Shown: positions 52,617 to 61,788 of the stretch, piece after piece
How the letters are laid out: every line of letters starts with the position of its first letter
How positions within the stretch are numbered: the first letter of the stretch is position 1
Assembly: GCA_947477745.1 (NCBI GenBank)
Contig: CANJUF010000003.1
Coordinates: 106,828 to 170,827, forward strand
Direction of reading: 5' to 3'
Origin: Sphingomonadaceae bacterium
GTDB lineage: Bacteria > Pseudomonadota > Alphaproteobacteria > Sphingomonadales > Sphingomonadaceae
DNA length: 64,000 nt
The notes under the pieces: generated by a model
Told to the model about the DNA's origin: nothing
What the model saw: only the letters and a program-made list of their open reading frames with translations
Database searches by the model: none
Position numbers and translations under genes: made by a program

Positions 52617-53552
52617 ATGCGGGCATTCGTGTTTCCGGGGCAGGGCAGCCAGAAACAGGGCATGGGCGCAGACCTTGCCGATGCAAGCGCCGCCGCGCGC
52701 GAGGTGTTCGAGGAAGTCGACGACGCGCTCGACCAGAAGCTGTCGAAACTGATGCGCGACGGGCCCGAAGACGAGCTGACCCTGACCGAAAACGCCCAGC
52801 CAGCAATCATGGCCAACTCCATCGCGGTGCTGCGGGTGCTGGAGCGTGAAGGCGGAATCGTGCTGGCAGACAAGTGCGAATTTGTCGCCGGGCACAGCTT
52901 GGGTGAATATACCGCGCTGTGTGCTGCGGGCAGCTTTTCGCTCGCCGACACGGCGCGCCTCCTCAAGACCCGCGGGAAGGCGATGCAGGCCGCAGTGCCG
53001 GTAGGGCAGGGGGCCATGGCGGCGCTGCTTGGCGCGACGATCGAGTCTGCCTCGGCGCTGGCCGACGCTGCCGCAGAAGGTCAGGTCTGCACCGTCGCCA
53101 ACGACAACGACACCGCGCAGGTCGTCATCTCAGGCCATGCCGCCGCGATCGAACGGGCAATCGCCACGGTCAAGGATTTCGGGATCAAGCGCGGCGTGCC
53201 GCTGCCCGTGTCCGCGCCGTTTCACTGTTCGCTGATGCAGCCAGCGGCCGATGCCATGGCAAAGGCGCTGGAGAGGACTCCGCCGGGGGCTCTGCGGGTA
53301 CCGCTGTTCGCCAATGTTACTGCCGCGATGGTTTCAGACCCTGACGAGGTGCGCCGTCTTCTCGTCGAGCAGGTGACGGGCCGCGTGCGCTGGCGCGAGA
53401 GCGCGATTGCCATGGCCGGCGCGGGTGTGCACCACTTCGTCGAACTGGGCGGCAAGGTCGTCGCACCGATGATCAAGCGCAGCGCGGGCGATGTCGATAC
53501 GGCGAGTGTTGTAACGATGGAAGACATCGAAACTCTCATCAAGGGATTGTAA
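52617..53552 (+). CDS. fabD: Malonyl-CoA:ACP transacylase
   Basis: This 311-residue enzyme loads malonate on ACP. The oxyanion motif FPGQGSQKQGMG is at the N terminus, the nucleophile is in AGHSLGEYTAL, and the catalytic His is in SAPFHCSLM. ATG 52617 is chosen for the GGGGGAGAG sequence ahead of it. It precedes fabG by 4 bases. Confidence 0.97.
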   Translation: MRAFVFPGQGSQKQGMGADLADASAAAREVFEEVDDALDQKLSKLMRDGPEDELTLTENAQPAIMANSIAVLRVLEREGGIVLADKCEFVAGHSLGEYTALCAAGSFSLADTARLLKTRGKAMQAAVPVGQGAMAALLGATIESASALADAAAEGQVCTVANDNDTAQVVISGHAAAIERAIATVKDFGIKRGVPLPVSAPFHCSLMQPAADAMAKALERTPPGALRVPLFANVTAAMVSDPDEVRRLLVEQVTGRVRWRESAIAMAGAGVHHFVELGGKVVAPMIKRSAGDVDTASVVTMEDIETLIKGL

Positions 53553-53556
53553 GCAG

Positions 53557-54336
53557 ATGGAACCGCGAATGTTCGACCTTTCCGGCATGAACGCCCTCGT
53601 CACCGGAGCGAGTGGCGGGATCGGTTCCGCGATTGCCCGTGCGCTCGCATCGCAGGGGGCGCGCGTGGCCGTATCCGGCTCCAACGCCGAGAAACTGCGC
53701 ATTTTCCGCGACGAGCTTGATGAACATACCCCGCAGCACCTGCAACAGGTCGATCACGTAGCCATCGCTTGCGACCTTTCGAAGGGCGAGGAGGTGGAAA
53801 AACTGATCCCGGCCGCGCTTGATACGCTCGGCAGTCTCGATGTTCTGGTCAACAATGCCGGGATTACCCGCGACAACCTTGCCATGCGGATGAAGGACGA
53901 GGAGTGGGACGCGGTGATCCGCATCAACCTCGAAGCCGCTTTCCGGCTGATGCGCGCTGCAACCAAGCCGATGATGAAGGCCCGTTTCGGCCGGATCATC
54001 ACCATTACCTCAGTGGTCGGGGCCACCGGCAATCCGGGCCAAATGAACTATGCGGCCGCCAAGGGCGGGCTCACCGCCATGTCAAAGAGCCTTGCGCAGG
54101 AGATCGCCAGCCGCGGAATCACGGTCAACTGCGTCGCCCCCGGCTTCATCCGTACGGCGATGACCGAAGTGCTGGGCGACGATCAGAAGGCGGCGCTCAA
54201 TGCGCGCATTCCGATGGGGCGCATGGGCGAGGGCGAAGACATCGGCGCGGCCGTTGCCTATCTCGCCAGCCGCGAGGCAGGCTATGTCACCGGCCAGACG
54301 CTGCACGTCAACGGCGGCATGGCGATGATGTCTTGA
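53557..54336 (+). CDS. fabG: 3-oxoacyl-ACP reductase
   Basis: This 259-residue short-chain dehydrogenase reduces beta-ketoacyl-ACP. The NADP loop is VTGASGGIGSAIA. Catalytic residues lie in NNAGITRDNLAMRM, ITSVVGATGNPGQMNYAAAK (Ser, Tyr and Lys). The start is ATG 53557; an ATG at 53569 is possible. Co-transcribed with fabD. Confidence 0.96.
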   Translation: MEPRMFDLSGMNALVTGASGGIGSAIARALASQGARVAVSGSNAEKLRIFRDELDEHTPQHLQQVDHVAIACDLSKGEEVEKLIPAALDTLGSLDVLVNNAGITRDNLAMRMKDEEWDAVIRINLEAAFRLMRAATKPMMKARFGRIITITSVVGATGNPGQMNYAAAKGGLTAMSKSLAQEIASRGITVNCVAPGFIRTAMTEVLGDDQKAALNARIPMGRMGEGEDIGAAVAYLASREAGYVTGQTLHVNGGMAMMS

Positions 54337-54507
54337 GGAACCGGGGCAGCCTCCAACTTCAAACGGCGCGAATCGGGCGAATTATCCCCAGAATCTCCTC
54401 GTTCCACAGACGTTCGCCTTGCCGCAGTCCAGTCCGTCGCTAAGGAGAATGGTCCAGGCTTTCGACAAGGAACGATTCCGAGCCGAGAAGGGGGACGAAG
54501 ACACGTC

Positions 54508-55626
54508 ATGAAGGCTACTATCGAGCGTGCGACCCTGCTGCGGTGCCTCTCTCACGTCCAGTCCGTCGTCGAGCGCCGCAACACCATTCCTATCCTCTCC
54601 AACGTGCTGATCGAGGCTGCGGCGGACGGCACCCTTCGCATCATGGCGACCGATCTCGACCTGCAGGTGGTCGAACGGCTGAGCGCGGTATCCGTCGAAG
54701 CCGCCGGCGCGATCACGGTTTCGGCGCACCTCTTGTTCGACATTGCCCGCAAGTTGCCAGAGGGCAGCCAGGTCAGCCTGGATGCCGCCGAGAACCGCAT
54801 GGTCGTCAAGGCCGGGCGCAGCCGCTTCACCCTGCCGACCTTGCCGCGCGACGATTTTCCCGTGATCGTCGAGGGTGAACTGCCGACCAGTTTCGAAATT
54901 CCGGCGGCGACGCTCGGCCAGCTGATCGACCGCACGCGCTTTGCCATTTCGACCGAGGAAACGCGCTATTACCTCAACGGCATTTTCCTCCACGTCAGCG
55001 ACGACGAACTGAAAGCCGCGGCGACCGACGGGCACCGGCTCGCCCGCTACACGATCAAGCGGCCCGATGGCGCCGAAGGCATGCCGGACGTGATTGTCCC
55101 GCGCAAATGCGTCGCCGAACTGCGCAAGCTGCTCGAAGAAGCGCTCGACAAGAACGTCGAGGTCGATCTTTCCGCATCCAAGATCCGTTTCACGCTGGGC
55201 GGCGAGAACGGCGTGGTGCTGACCAGCAAGCTGATCGACGGCACGTTCCCCGATTACACCCGCGTCATTCCGACCGGCAACGACAAGCTCCTCAGGCTCG
55301 ATCCCAAGAGCTTCTTCGAGGGCGTTGACCGCGTTGCGACGATCGCCACCGAAAAGACCCGCGCGGTCAAAATGGCAGTCGAGGGTGACAAGGTGACGCT
55401 GTCGGTCACTTCACCCGACAACGGCAACGCTGCCGAAGAAATCGCCGCGGAATATTCCTCCGAAGGGATCGAAATCGGCTTCAACGCCAATTACCTCAAG
55501 GACATCCTCGGCCAGATCGAGGGCGATACCGTGGAAATCCACCTTGCCGACGCCGGCGCGCCGACGCTGATCCGCCAGAACGAAGGCAGCCCCTCGCTCT
55601 ATGTGCTGATGCCGATGCGGGTGTGA
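54508..55626 (+). CDS. dnaN: DNA polymerase III beta subunit (sliding clamp)
   Basis: This 372-residue clamp protein has three processivity-fold repeats. Hallmarks are RRNTIPILSNVLIEA, RLARYTIKR and the extreme C-terminal YVLMPMRV. It is not beside dnaA here. Its stop overlaps the GTG start of the following MDR reductase gene (GTGA). Confidence 0.98.
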   Translation: MKATIERATLLRCLSHVQSVVERRNTIPILSNVLIEAAADGTLRIMATDLDLQVVERLSAVSVEAAGAITVSAHLLFDIARKLPEGSQVSLDAAENRMVVKAGRSRFTLPTLPRDDFPVIVEGELPTSFEIPAATLGQLIDRTRFAISTEETRYYLNGIFLHVSDDELKAAATDGHRLARYTIKRPDGAEGMPDVIVPRKCVAELRKLLEEALDKNVEVDLSASKIRFTLGGENGVVLTSKLIDGTFPDYTRVIPTGNDKLLRLDPKSFFEGVDRVATIATEKTRAVKMAVEGDKVTLSVTSPDNGNAAEEIAAEYSSEGIEIGFNANYLKDILGQIEGDTVEIHLADAGAPTLIRQNEGSPSLYVLMPMRV

Positions 55627-56651
55627 CGGGCGCTGCCGCCCAAACGATGAAAGCCATGACCGTGCGCGCGCCGGGCGGTCTGGGCAATCTGGAGCTAGTC
55701 GAGCGCCCGGTCCCGCAGCCCGGCCCCGGCGAAGTGCTTATCCGGGTGCGGGCAAGCTCGCTCAACTATCACGATTACGTCGTCGCTGCCGGGATCATGC
55801 CTGTGGCGGACGGCGTCGTGGCCATGTCAGATGCGGCGGGAGAGATCGCGGCGCTCGGCGAAGGTGTCAGCCAATTCGCGCCGGGCGACCGGGTGATGTC
55901 GCTGTTCTATCCAAACTGGCAAGCCGGCGCGCCGGACAATGACTACAACAAGTTCAAGCCGGGCGAGAACTGTGACGGTTACGGCGCGGAATATGTCGCC
56001 GTGCCGGCAAGCTGGGTCACCCGCATGCCTGCCGGATACGACTTCTGCGAAGCCGCGTCGCTGACCTGTGCAGGGCTCACCGCGTGGGCGGGCGTGGTGC
56101 GCGACGGCAACATCGATGCGGGCAGCACGGTGCTGGTCCAGGGCACCGGCGGCGTGTCGATATTCGCGCTGCAATTCGCCAAGGCGCTTGGCGCCCGCGT
56201 GATCGCGACATCCTCATCGGACGGAAAAATCGAGAAGCTGAAACAGCTTGGTGCCGATCACTGCATCAATTATCGCCAGGTCTCCGATTGGGGCAGGGCG
56301 GCGCGCGAGATCACCGGCGGGCGCGGCGTTGATCTTGTGATCGAAGTTGGCGGCGGAGGCACTTTCGCGCAATCGGTCGAGGCCTGCCGGACCGGCGGGA
56401 GAATCTCGCTGATCGGCATCCTGGGCGGCATGGGCGGCGATGTTCCGCTTGCCAAGGTGTTCGTAAAGCAGATCACCGTGTTCGGGCTGGCGGTCGGCAG
56501 CCGCGAGAACCAGATCGCGATGATCGAGCAAATCGAGCGCGACGGCATCCGTCCGGTGATCGACCGCACGTTCCCGCTGGCCGGGCTGGCCGATGCGTAT
56601 CGGCATCAGGAAAGTGGACGGCATTTCGGGAAAATCTGCATCGAGATCTGA
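55623..56651 (+). CDS. MDR-family NAD(P)-dependent alcohol dehydrogenase / reductase
   Basis: This 342-residue protein has the GroES-like part (RVRASSLNYHDYVVAAGIMP, FAPGDRVMSLFYPNWQAG) and the nucleotide motif VLVQGTGGVSIFALQFAKAL. The catalytic-zinc cysteines are lacking. Two starts are possible: GTG 55623, overlapping the dnaN stop, or ATG 55647 (MKAMTVRAP). Substrate unknown. Followed by an enoyl-CoA hydratase. Confidence 0.86.
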   Translation: MTGAAAQTMKAMTVRAPGGLGNLELVERPVPQPGPGEVLIRVRASSLNYHDYVVAAGIMPVADGVVAMSDAAGEIAALGEGVSQFAPGDRVMSLFYPNWQAGAPDNDYNKFKPGENCDGYGAEYVAVPASWVTRMPAGYDFCEAASLTCAGLTAWAGVVRDGNIDAGSTVLVQGTGGVSIFALQFAKALGARVIATSSSDGKIEKLKQLGADHCINYRQVSDWGRAAREITGGRGVDLVIEVGGGGTFAQSVEACRTGGRISLIGILGGMGGDVPLAKVFVKQITVFGLAVGSRENQIAMIEQIERDGIRPVIDRTFPLAGLADAYRHQESGRHFGKICIEI

Positions 56652-56678
56652 ACGGGCGCGAAGGGGAGATTGCACGCC

Positions 56679-57500
56679 GTGAATGACCAGACGGGCCAAT
56701 GCCTCACCATCACGATCGCCGACCGCGTCGCCTTGGTGACGATCCTACATCCGCCGATGAACCTGCTCGACGCTGCGATGATTGCCGAGATCTCTCGCGC
56801 AGCGATCGATCTGGGCGAGGATCCCGATGTTGGTGCGGTGGTATTCCAAAGCGGCGATCCTGAATTCTTCATCGCCCATGCCGATATCAATCTGGTGCTG
56901 GGGCCTTCGGCGGGGCGCTCGGGCCCATCGCCGTTCCAGCACGCGCTCAGCCTGTTTCGCTCGATGTCCAAGCCGACCATCGGCAAGATCGACGGCATCG
57001 CGCGCGGGGGCGGGCTTGAGTTTCTTGCTGCGCTCGACATGCGGTTCTGCTCGCTGGAAAACACGCGGCTTTCTCAGCCCGAGGTGCCGCTCGGGATCAT
57101 TCCGGCAGGTGGCGGGTCAAGCCGCTGGCCGCGCCTGATCGGCTATCCCCGCGCGGCGGAACTGCTGCTGTCGGGCATGGACATCGACGGTGCGACCGCT
57201 GAGAAATACGGCATGGTCAATTGCGCCATGCCCGCCGCCGAGCTCGATGCGTTCGTCGATGGCCTGGCCCGCCGCATTGCCAGCTTCCCGCCGCACGCAG
57301 TAGGTCTGACCAAGCACGTCGCAGGGCACGAAGGCACGCTCGAACAAGCTCTCGAAATCGAGGCCAGCGCCTATCTACAGGCAGCGCGCGATCCGTCCGC
57401 GATCGGGATCATGCGCCGCTACATGGACATGGGCGGACAGACCCGGGACCACGAGACGGGCCCCGATCCGTTCGGCGCGCTTGGCGGCGGTCCGGCTTAG
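56679..57500 (+). CDS. Enoyl-CoA hydratase / isomerase family protein
   Basis: This 273-residue crotonase-fold protein has the oxyanion-hole region GDPEFFIAHADINLV and GKIDGIARGGGLEFLAALDM. The position of the second crotonase Glu is occupied by PLGIIPAGGGSSR. GTG 56679 is chosen: GGGGAG ends 10 bases before it, whereas TTG 56670 is too close. Its stop overlaps that of the convergent fpr gene by 4 bases. Confidence 0.87.
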   Translation: MNDQTGQCLTITIADRVALVTILHPPMNLLDAAMIAEISRAAIDLGEDPDVGAVVFQSGDPEFFIAHADINLVLGPSAGRSGPSPFQHALSLFRSMSKPTIGKIDGIARGGGLEFLAALDMRFCSLENTRLSQPEVPLGIIPAGGGSSRWPRLIGYPRAAELLLSGMDIDGATAEKYGMVNCAMPAAELDAFVDGLARRIASFPPHAVGLTKHVAGHEGTLEQALEIEASAYLQAARDPSAIGIMRRYMDMGGQTRDHETGPDPFGALGGGPA

Positions 57501-58813
57501 GCCTTTCCGGCCGCCGACATCATCGCTTCCATTGTCACGAACTTCTCGCGCGGTGCGTCTTCGCGGGCGCGCGCGACTTCGGCCTTGTCGATTTCCTGCC
57601 AATGGTGGAATTCGACAAAATCGATGGCGCGTTCGGCGGCGAGCGCCGCGAACCCGTCAAATCCAGCCTTGCCTGCGCCTTCGCCGATGTCTGCAGCGAC
57701 CTTTTCGACAATCGCGAAGCCATCGGGCCGGTTGGTGCCGATTGTCCCGGAAGGGCCGCGCCGCGCCCAGCCGACGCAGTAGAGCCCCTCGCTGATCCGG
57801 CCCTCATCGTTGGCGAAGATGCCGCCCTTGTCGTCGAAGGGAACACCCGCCACGGGTGAGGTGCGATAGCCGATGCAGCCCACGACGATATCGGCCGGAA
57901 TCTTGTAAGTCTCGCCGGTGCCAACCGCGCGCCCGCCTTCAAGCTTGGTGCGCTCTACTTCCACCGCCTCGACCTTGCCGTCGCCAAGGAACGCAATAGG
58001 CGACGCGAAGAAATCGAATTCGACACGCCGGGGCTTGGCGGCGCGGTCTGCGTCCGAAAGCGCTGCAAATGCGCGCAGGTGCGTGACCGATTTGCGCTGA
58101 CCCGGTTCAAGCGCGGCGTCGTCGGACTCGGGCGGAAGGTCCGCGGGTTCGACCACGGGGCTCGCCTGTTCGAGGTGGCCAAGTTCGCCCAGTTCCTTGG
58201 GGGTCATCGCTATTTCGTGCGGTCCGCGGCGCACGACGAAGACGATCCGCTCGATCCCCGAGGCATCCAGCAGGTCGAGCGCATGGTTGACGATGTCGCT
58301 GCCGCCGAATTCCGCGCGGGTCTTGGCCATGATCCGCGCGACGTCGAGCGCGACGTTGCCCGCGCCGATCACGACTGCGGTCTTGCCCGAAAGGTCGGGG
58401 TTGAGGTTCGCGAAGTGCGGGTGGCCGTTGTACCAGCCGACGAAGGCGGCGCTGCCATAGACGTTGGCCAGCTCCTCACCGGGGAGACCCAATTCGCGGT
58501 CATTCGGCGCGCCGGTGGCGAAGATCACCGCATCATAAAGGCCGCGCAGTTCCTCGACCGAAATGTCGGTTCCGACCATGACATTGCCGACGAAGCGGAC
58601 GTTGTCGCTCAGCGAAGTCGCCTCGTAGCGGCGCGAGACCCCCTTGATCGACTGATGATCGGGCGCGACCCCCGTGCGGATGAGGCCGTAAGGCACGGGC
58701 AGGAAATCATAAATATCGACCTCGACGCCGTCGCCCCACTGCTTCTGAGCCGCTTCCGCCGTGTAATATCCCGCCGGCCCTGACCCGACGACCGCAATTT
58801 GCCTCACGCGCAT
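57497..58813 (-). CDS. fpr: Ferredoxin/adrenodoxin-type NADP+ reductase
   Basis: This 438-residue flavoprotein moves electrons between NADPH and ferredoxin. The FAD loop is AVVGSGPAGYYTAEAAQ, then PVPYGLIRTGVAPDHQSIKG. The NADP motif is VVIGAGNVALDVARI, and the C-terminal GWARRGPSGTIGTNRPDG is typical of the FprA/adrenodoxin-reductase branch. Its partner ferredoxin is not in the window. Confidence 0.93.
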   Translation of the reverse strand: MRVRQIAVVGSGPAGYYTAEAAQKQWGDGVEVDIYDFLPVPYGLIRTGVAPDHQSIKGVSRRYEATSLSDNVRFVGNVMVGTDISVEELRGLYDAVIFATGAPNDRELGLPGEELANVYGSAAFVGWYNGHPHFANLNPDLSGKTAVVIGAGNVALDVARIMAKTRAEFGGSDIVNHALDLLDASGIERIVFVVRRGPHEIAMTPKELGELGHLEQASPVVEPADLPPESDDAALEPGQRKSVTHLRAFAALSDADRAAKPRRVEFDFFASPIAFLGDGKVEAVEVERTKLEGGRAVGTGETYKIPADIVVGCIGYRTSPVAGVPFDDKGGIFANDEGRISEGLYCVGWARRGPSGTIGTNRPDGFAIVEKVAADIGEGAGKAGFDGFAALAAERAIDFVEFHHWQEIDKAEVARAREDAPREKFVTMEAMMSAAGKA

Positions 58814-58997
58814 AGTCTCCCGTCTGCTTTGGCTGGTCTCTTGCCGGGATTTGAAAGCTTGGCAACCGTCTATCGGCAGGCGGGGTTGCTTGTCCCCACG
58901 TCGATAACACCCGCGCCGAGTGATCAGTCGCCGGAATTGGCCTGCAAGCGCGGAATACTTAACGGAATTTCAAGCGAAACCGGGCAAGACGAGCAGT

Positions 58998-61745
58998 ATG
59001 AATGCAAGTGGTGTCCGCGCTGCGACCAAGGGGCCGCCTTCCTCTCGGGGAGATGATGACGCGCGTCCTTCGCATGCGGGCATGGCCGAAGATGCTCCGG
59101 CGCGCTCCGGAGAAGACCGGCGCAGAAATTCAGGCAAGGCTCGCATCGCGCCGAAAGGTGAGGCGAGCGCACATGGCCGGTCCGACGCTGATGTCACCAG
59201 TTCGCTGATTGGCAACGATTTTGTCTACACGGCGCCGGTATTCCTGGCGGCAGCCGTGGCCACCTGGCTGCTGACCGGTTTCAATCCATCGCCGCTTGTC
59301 TGCGGCCTGATGGCGACCTCGATCGGTCTGATCGCCCTGTCGCGCAAGCTGTTGTTCCTCGAGCGGAAATTGGCCAGTACCTTGGGCCGCAAGCTGGTGG
59401 TTCTGAACCTCGTGGTCGGGACTCCGATGTTCATATATGCGCTCGGCTTGTCGATCTGGACTCACGGCTTGCCGGTTCATGCGGTGGTGATCGCGGCCTG
59501 CGCCTGCCTGATCGCGAACATGGTGTCGATCGCGTCGCTGCACGGACGTCTGCCCGGTATGGTCGTGGCGATGACCGGCATGGCTGCTGGCGGCGTGATA
59601 ATTCCCGCGCCGACGCTGGCAGCGATGATACTTGTCCTTTCGGTCATCGGCGAAGCCGTGCTCGGCAATGCCTATCTCAGGCGAGTTCGCGAAGCCGAGC
59701 ATATAAGAAACGCCGAACATCGCCGGCAGATGCGCGCAGAATCGCTGCTCAGCGAATTTGAACAGTCGGGGCAGGGCTGGTTCTGGGAAACCGACCGGCG
59801 CGGCAACATTACCTATGTCTCGGTGCGAATTGCCAGCCTGCTCGGCGTTTCGGCCCGCGGCCTCGTTGGCAAGCCTTTCACCAGCCTGTTCCTGCTCGAT
59901 GATGATATGGACAAGGAAAGCGGCAGAACGCTGCAGTTCCACCTTTCAACCCGGTCGAGCTTTTCCGAACTTCAAGTGCTTGCCGCGACCAAGGAAGAAG
60001 AAGAGCGCTGGTGGTCGATCACCGGCCGGCCTGTGCTCGACGGCTTCAACAATTTCCTGGGCTTTCGCGGTTCCGGCGCGGACCTGACCGACCGCAAGCG
60101 TTCCGAAGACCACGTCACCCAGCTTGCGCGGTTCGATTCGCTCACCAAGCTCGCCAACCGCTTCCAGATGGCCGAATGGCTCGAGAAGATCCTGAGCGCC
60201 GTGCAGGTGGAGCGGCGCGCCTGCGCGGTGTTCCTGCTCGATCTCGACCGTTTCAAGCAGGTCAACGATACAATGGGCCACCCGGCAGGTGACGCGCTGC
60301 TGCGCCAGGTTGCCGACCGGCTGCGTTCCGCGGTCAACGGATCGGGCAATGTCGGCCGGCTCGGCGGCGACGAGTTTCAGGTGATCCTGCCGGGAAGGCA
60401 CAAGAAGGACGAACTCGAGCACCTTGCGCACCGCATCATCGAAACCCTGTCGCAGCCCTATTCGATCGACGGCGCGCGCGTCACCATTGGAGCGTCGATC
60501 GGCATTTCGCTTTGTCCGGAAAACGGCACGAGCTCCGAGGAGCTGATCCGAAACGCCGACTTGGCGCTCTATGCCGCCAAGGATGGCGGGCGCGGCCGCT
60601 ATCACTTCTATGCCGACGACCTGCACAGCGAAGCAAAGGAGCGCCGCCAGCTTGAGCAGGACCTGCGCGATGCGATGATCGGCGGCGACCTGGAGCTTCA
60701 TTATCAGCCGGTGGTTTCGACCACGACCGAGAAGATCACAGGCTTCGAGGCGCTGCTGCGCTGGAACCATCCGGTGCATGGCTATCTTTCGCCGGCGCGG
60801 TTCATCCCGGTTGCCGAGGAATCGGGGCTGGTCACGCAAATCGGCGAATGGGCCTTGCGCGCGGCCTGCAACCAGCTTGCACAGTGGCCGGACAGCGTGC
60901 GGATCGCGGTCAACGTCTCGCCGCTGCAGTTTGCAAGCCCGAGCCTGCCCGCGATCATCACCAATGCGATTGCCAGTGCGCAGATCGATCCTGCCCGGCT
61001 CGAGCTGGAAATCACCGAAGGCGTTTTCCTTAACGACGATTCTGCGACCGATGCGATGTTTGCCGCGCTCAAAGGGATCGGCGTGCGGCTCGCGCTTGAC
61101 GATTTCGGTACCGGCTATTCCTCGCTCGGCTACCTGAAGAAAGCGCCGTTCGACAAGATCAAGATCGACCAGTCGTTCGTGCGCGGCGCGACCCTGCAGG
61201 GAAGCCGCAACGGCGCAATCATCTCCGCGATCGTCAGCCTCGCCGAAGCGCTCAACATGGAGACGACCGCCGAAGGCGTCGAGACGCTGGACGAGCTAGA
61301 TCTGATCCGTTCGCTGGGCTGCAGCCACATCCAGGGCTTCATCTACGAACACGCGCTGACCGCCAAGGACGCAAGCGAGCGGCTCGCCACGGGGCTTACC
61401 GCGATAGCCAGCGGTCCGCAGTCCGCACGCGCCCCGCGCCAGACCATGCTGCGCAAGGTCCAACTGACACACGGGCCGCACAGCTATCAGGGTACGATCC
61501 GCAACATCTCGGTGAGCGGCGCCATGGTCGAGGGGCTCTGGGACGTGCCCAAGGATACCGTCTTCGACCTGCACTTCACGCGCGACTACGTCGTGAAAGT
61601 GACCTCGCGGTGGTCGCGGGAAGACCGCATGGGGGTCGAGTTCGAACGTCCCCTCGCGCTCGACAGCGAGGGCAGGGTAATCATCGCCCTGCCGCGCAGG
61701 GGAGGAGAGGGAAGCGAACGCAGCATCCTGCGCAAGGCAGGGTGA
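58998..61745 (+). CDS. Membrane GGDEF-EAL-PilZ c-di-GMP protein
   Basis: This protein of about 915 residues has a charged disordered N terminus and a block of about five to six membrane helices (residues roughly 75-225; PVFLAAAVATWLLTGF, ALGLSIWTHGLPVHAVVIAA and others). A PAS domain follows (GWFWETDRRGNITYVSVRIA), then a GGDEF domain with intact RLGGDEF (GGDEF at 456-460), an EAL domain with EALLRW at 584-589 and DDFGTGYSSLGYL, and a C-terminal PilZ domain (NISVSG at 836-841). Both cyclase and phosphodiesterase motifs appear intact. The start is uncertain: GTG 58920 and ATG 59082 are alternatives. Confidence 0.85.
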   Translation: MNASGVRAATKGPPSSRGDDDARPSHAGMAEDAPARSGEDRRRNSGKARIAPKGEASAHGRSDADVTSSLIGNDFVYTAPVFLAAAVATWLLTGFNPSPLVCGLMATSIGLIALSRKLLFLERKLASTLGRKLVVLNLVVGTPMFIYALGLSIWTHGLPVHAVVIAACACLIANMVSIASLHGRLPGMVVAMTGMAAGGVIIPAPTLAAMILVLSVIGEAVLGNAYLRRVREAEHIRNAEHRRQMRAESLLSEFEQSGQGWFWETDRRGNITYVSVRIASLLGVSARGLVGKPFTSLFLLDDDMDKESGRTLQFHLSTRSSFSELQVLAATKEEEERWWSITGRPVLDGFNNFLGFRGSGADLTDRKRSEDHVTQLARFDSLTKLANRFQMAEWLEKILSAVQVERRACAVFLLDLDRFKQVNDTMGHPAGDALLRQVADRLRSAVNGSGNVGRLGGDEFQVILPGRHKKDELEHLAHRIIETLSQPYSIDGARVTIGASIGISLCPENGTSSEELIRNADLALYAAKDGGRGRYHFYADDLHSEAKERRQLEQDLRDAMIGGDLELHYQPVVSTTTEKITGFEALLRWNHPVHGYLSPARFIPVAEESGLVTQIGEWALRAACNQLAQWPDSVRIAVNVSPLQFASPSLPAIITNAIASAQIDPARLELEITEGVFLNDDSATDAMFAALKGIGVRLALDDFGTGYSSLGYLKKAPFDKIKIDQSFVRGATLQGSRNGAIISAIVSLAEALNMETTAEGVETLDELDLIRSLGCSHIQGFIYEHALTAKDASERLATGLTAIASGPQSARAPRQTMLRKVQLTHGPHSYQGTIRNISVSGAMVEGLWDVPKDTVFDLHFTRDYVVKVTSRWSREDRMGVEFERPLALDSEGRVIIALPRRGGEGSERSILRKAG

Positions 61746-61788
61746 CAGCGAGGTTCCCATATCGAGCATGAAGCTTTAAGGGCGCGGC

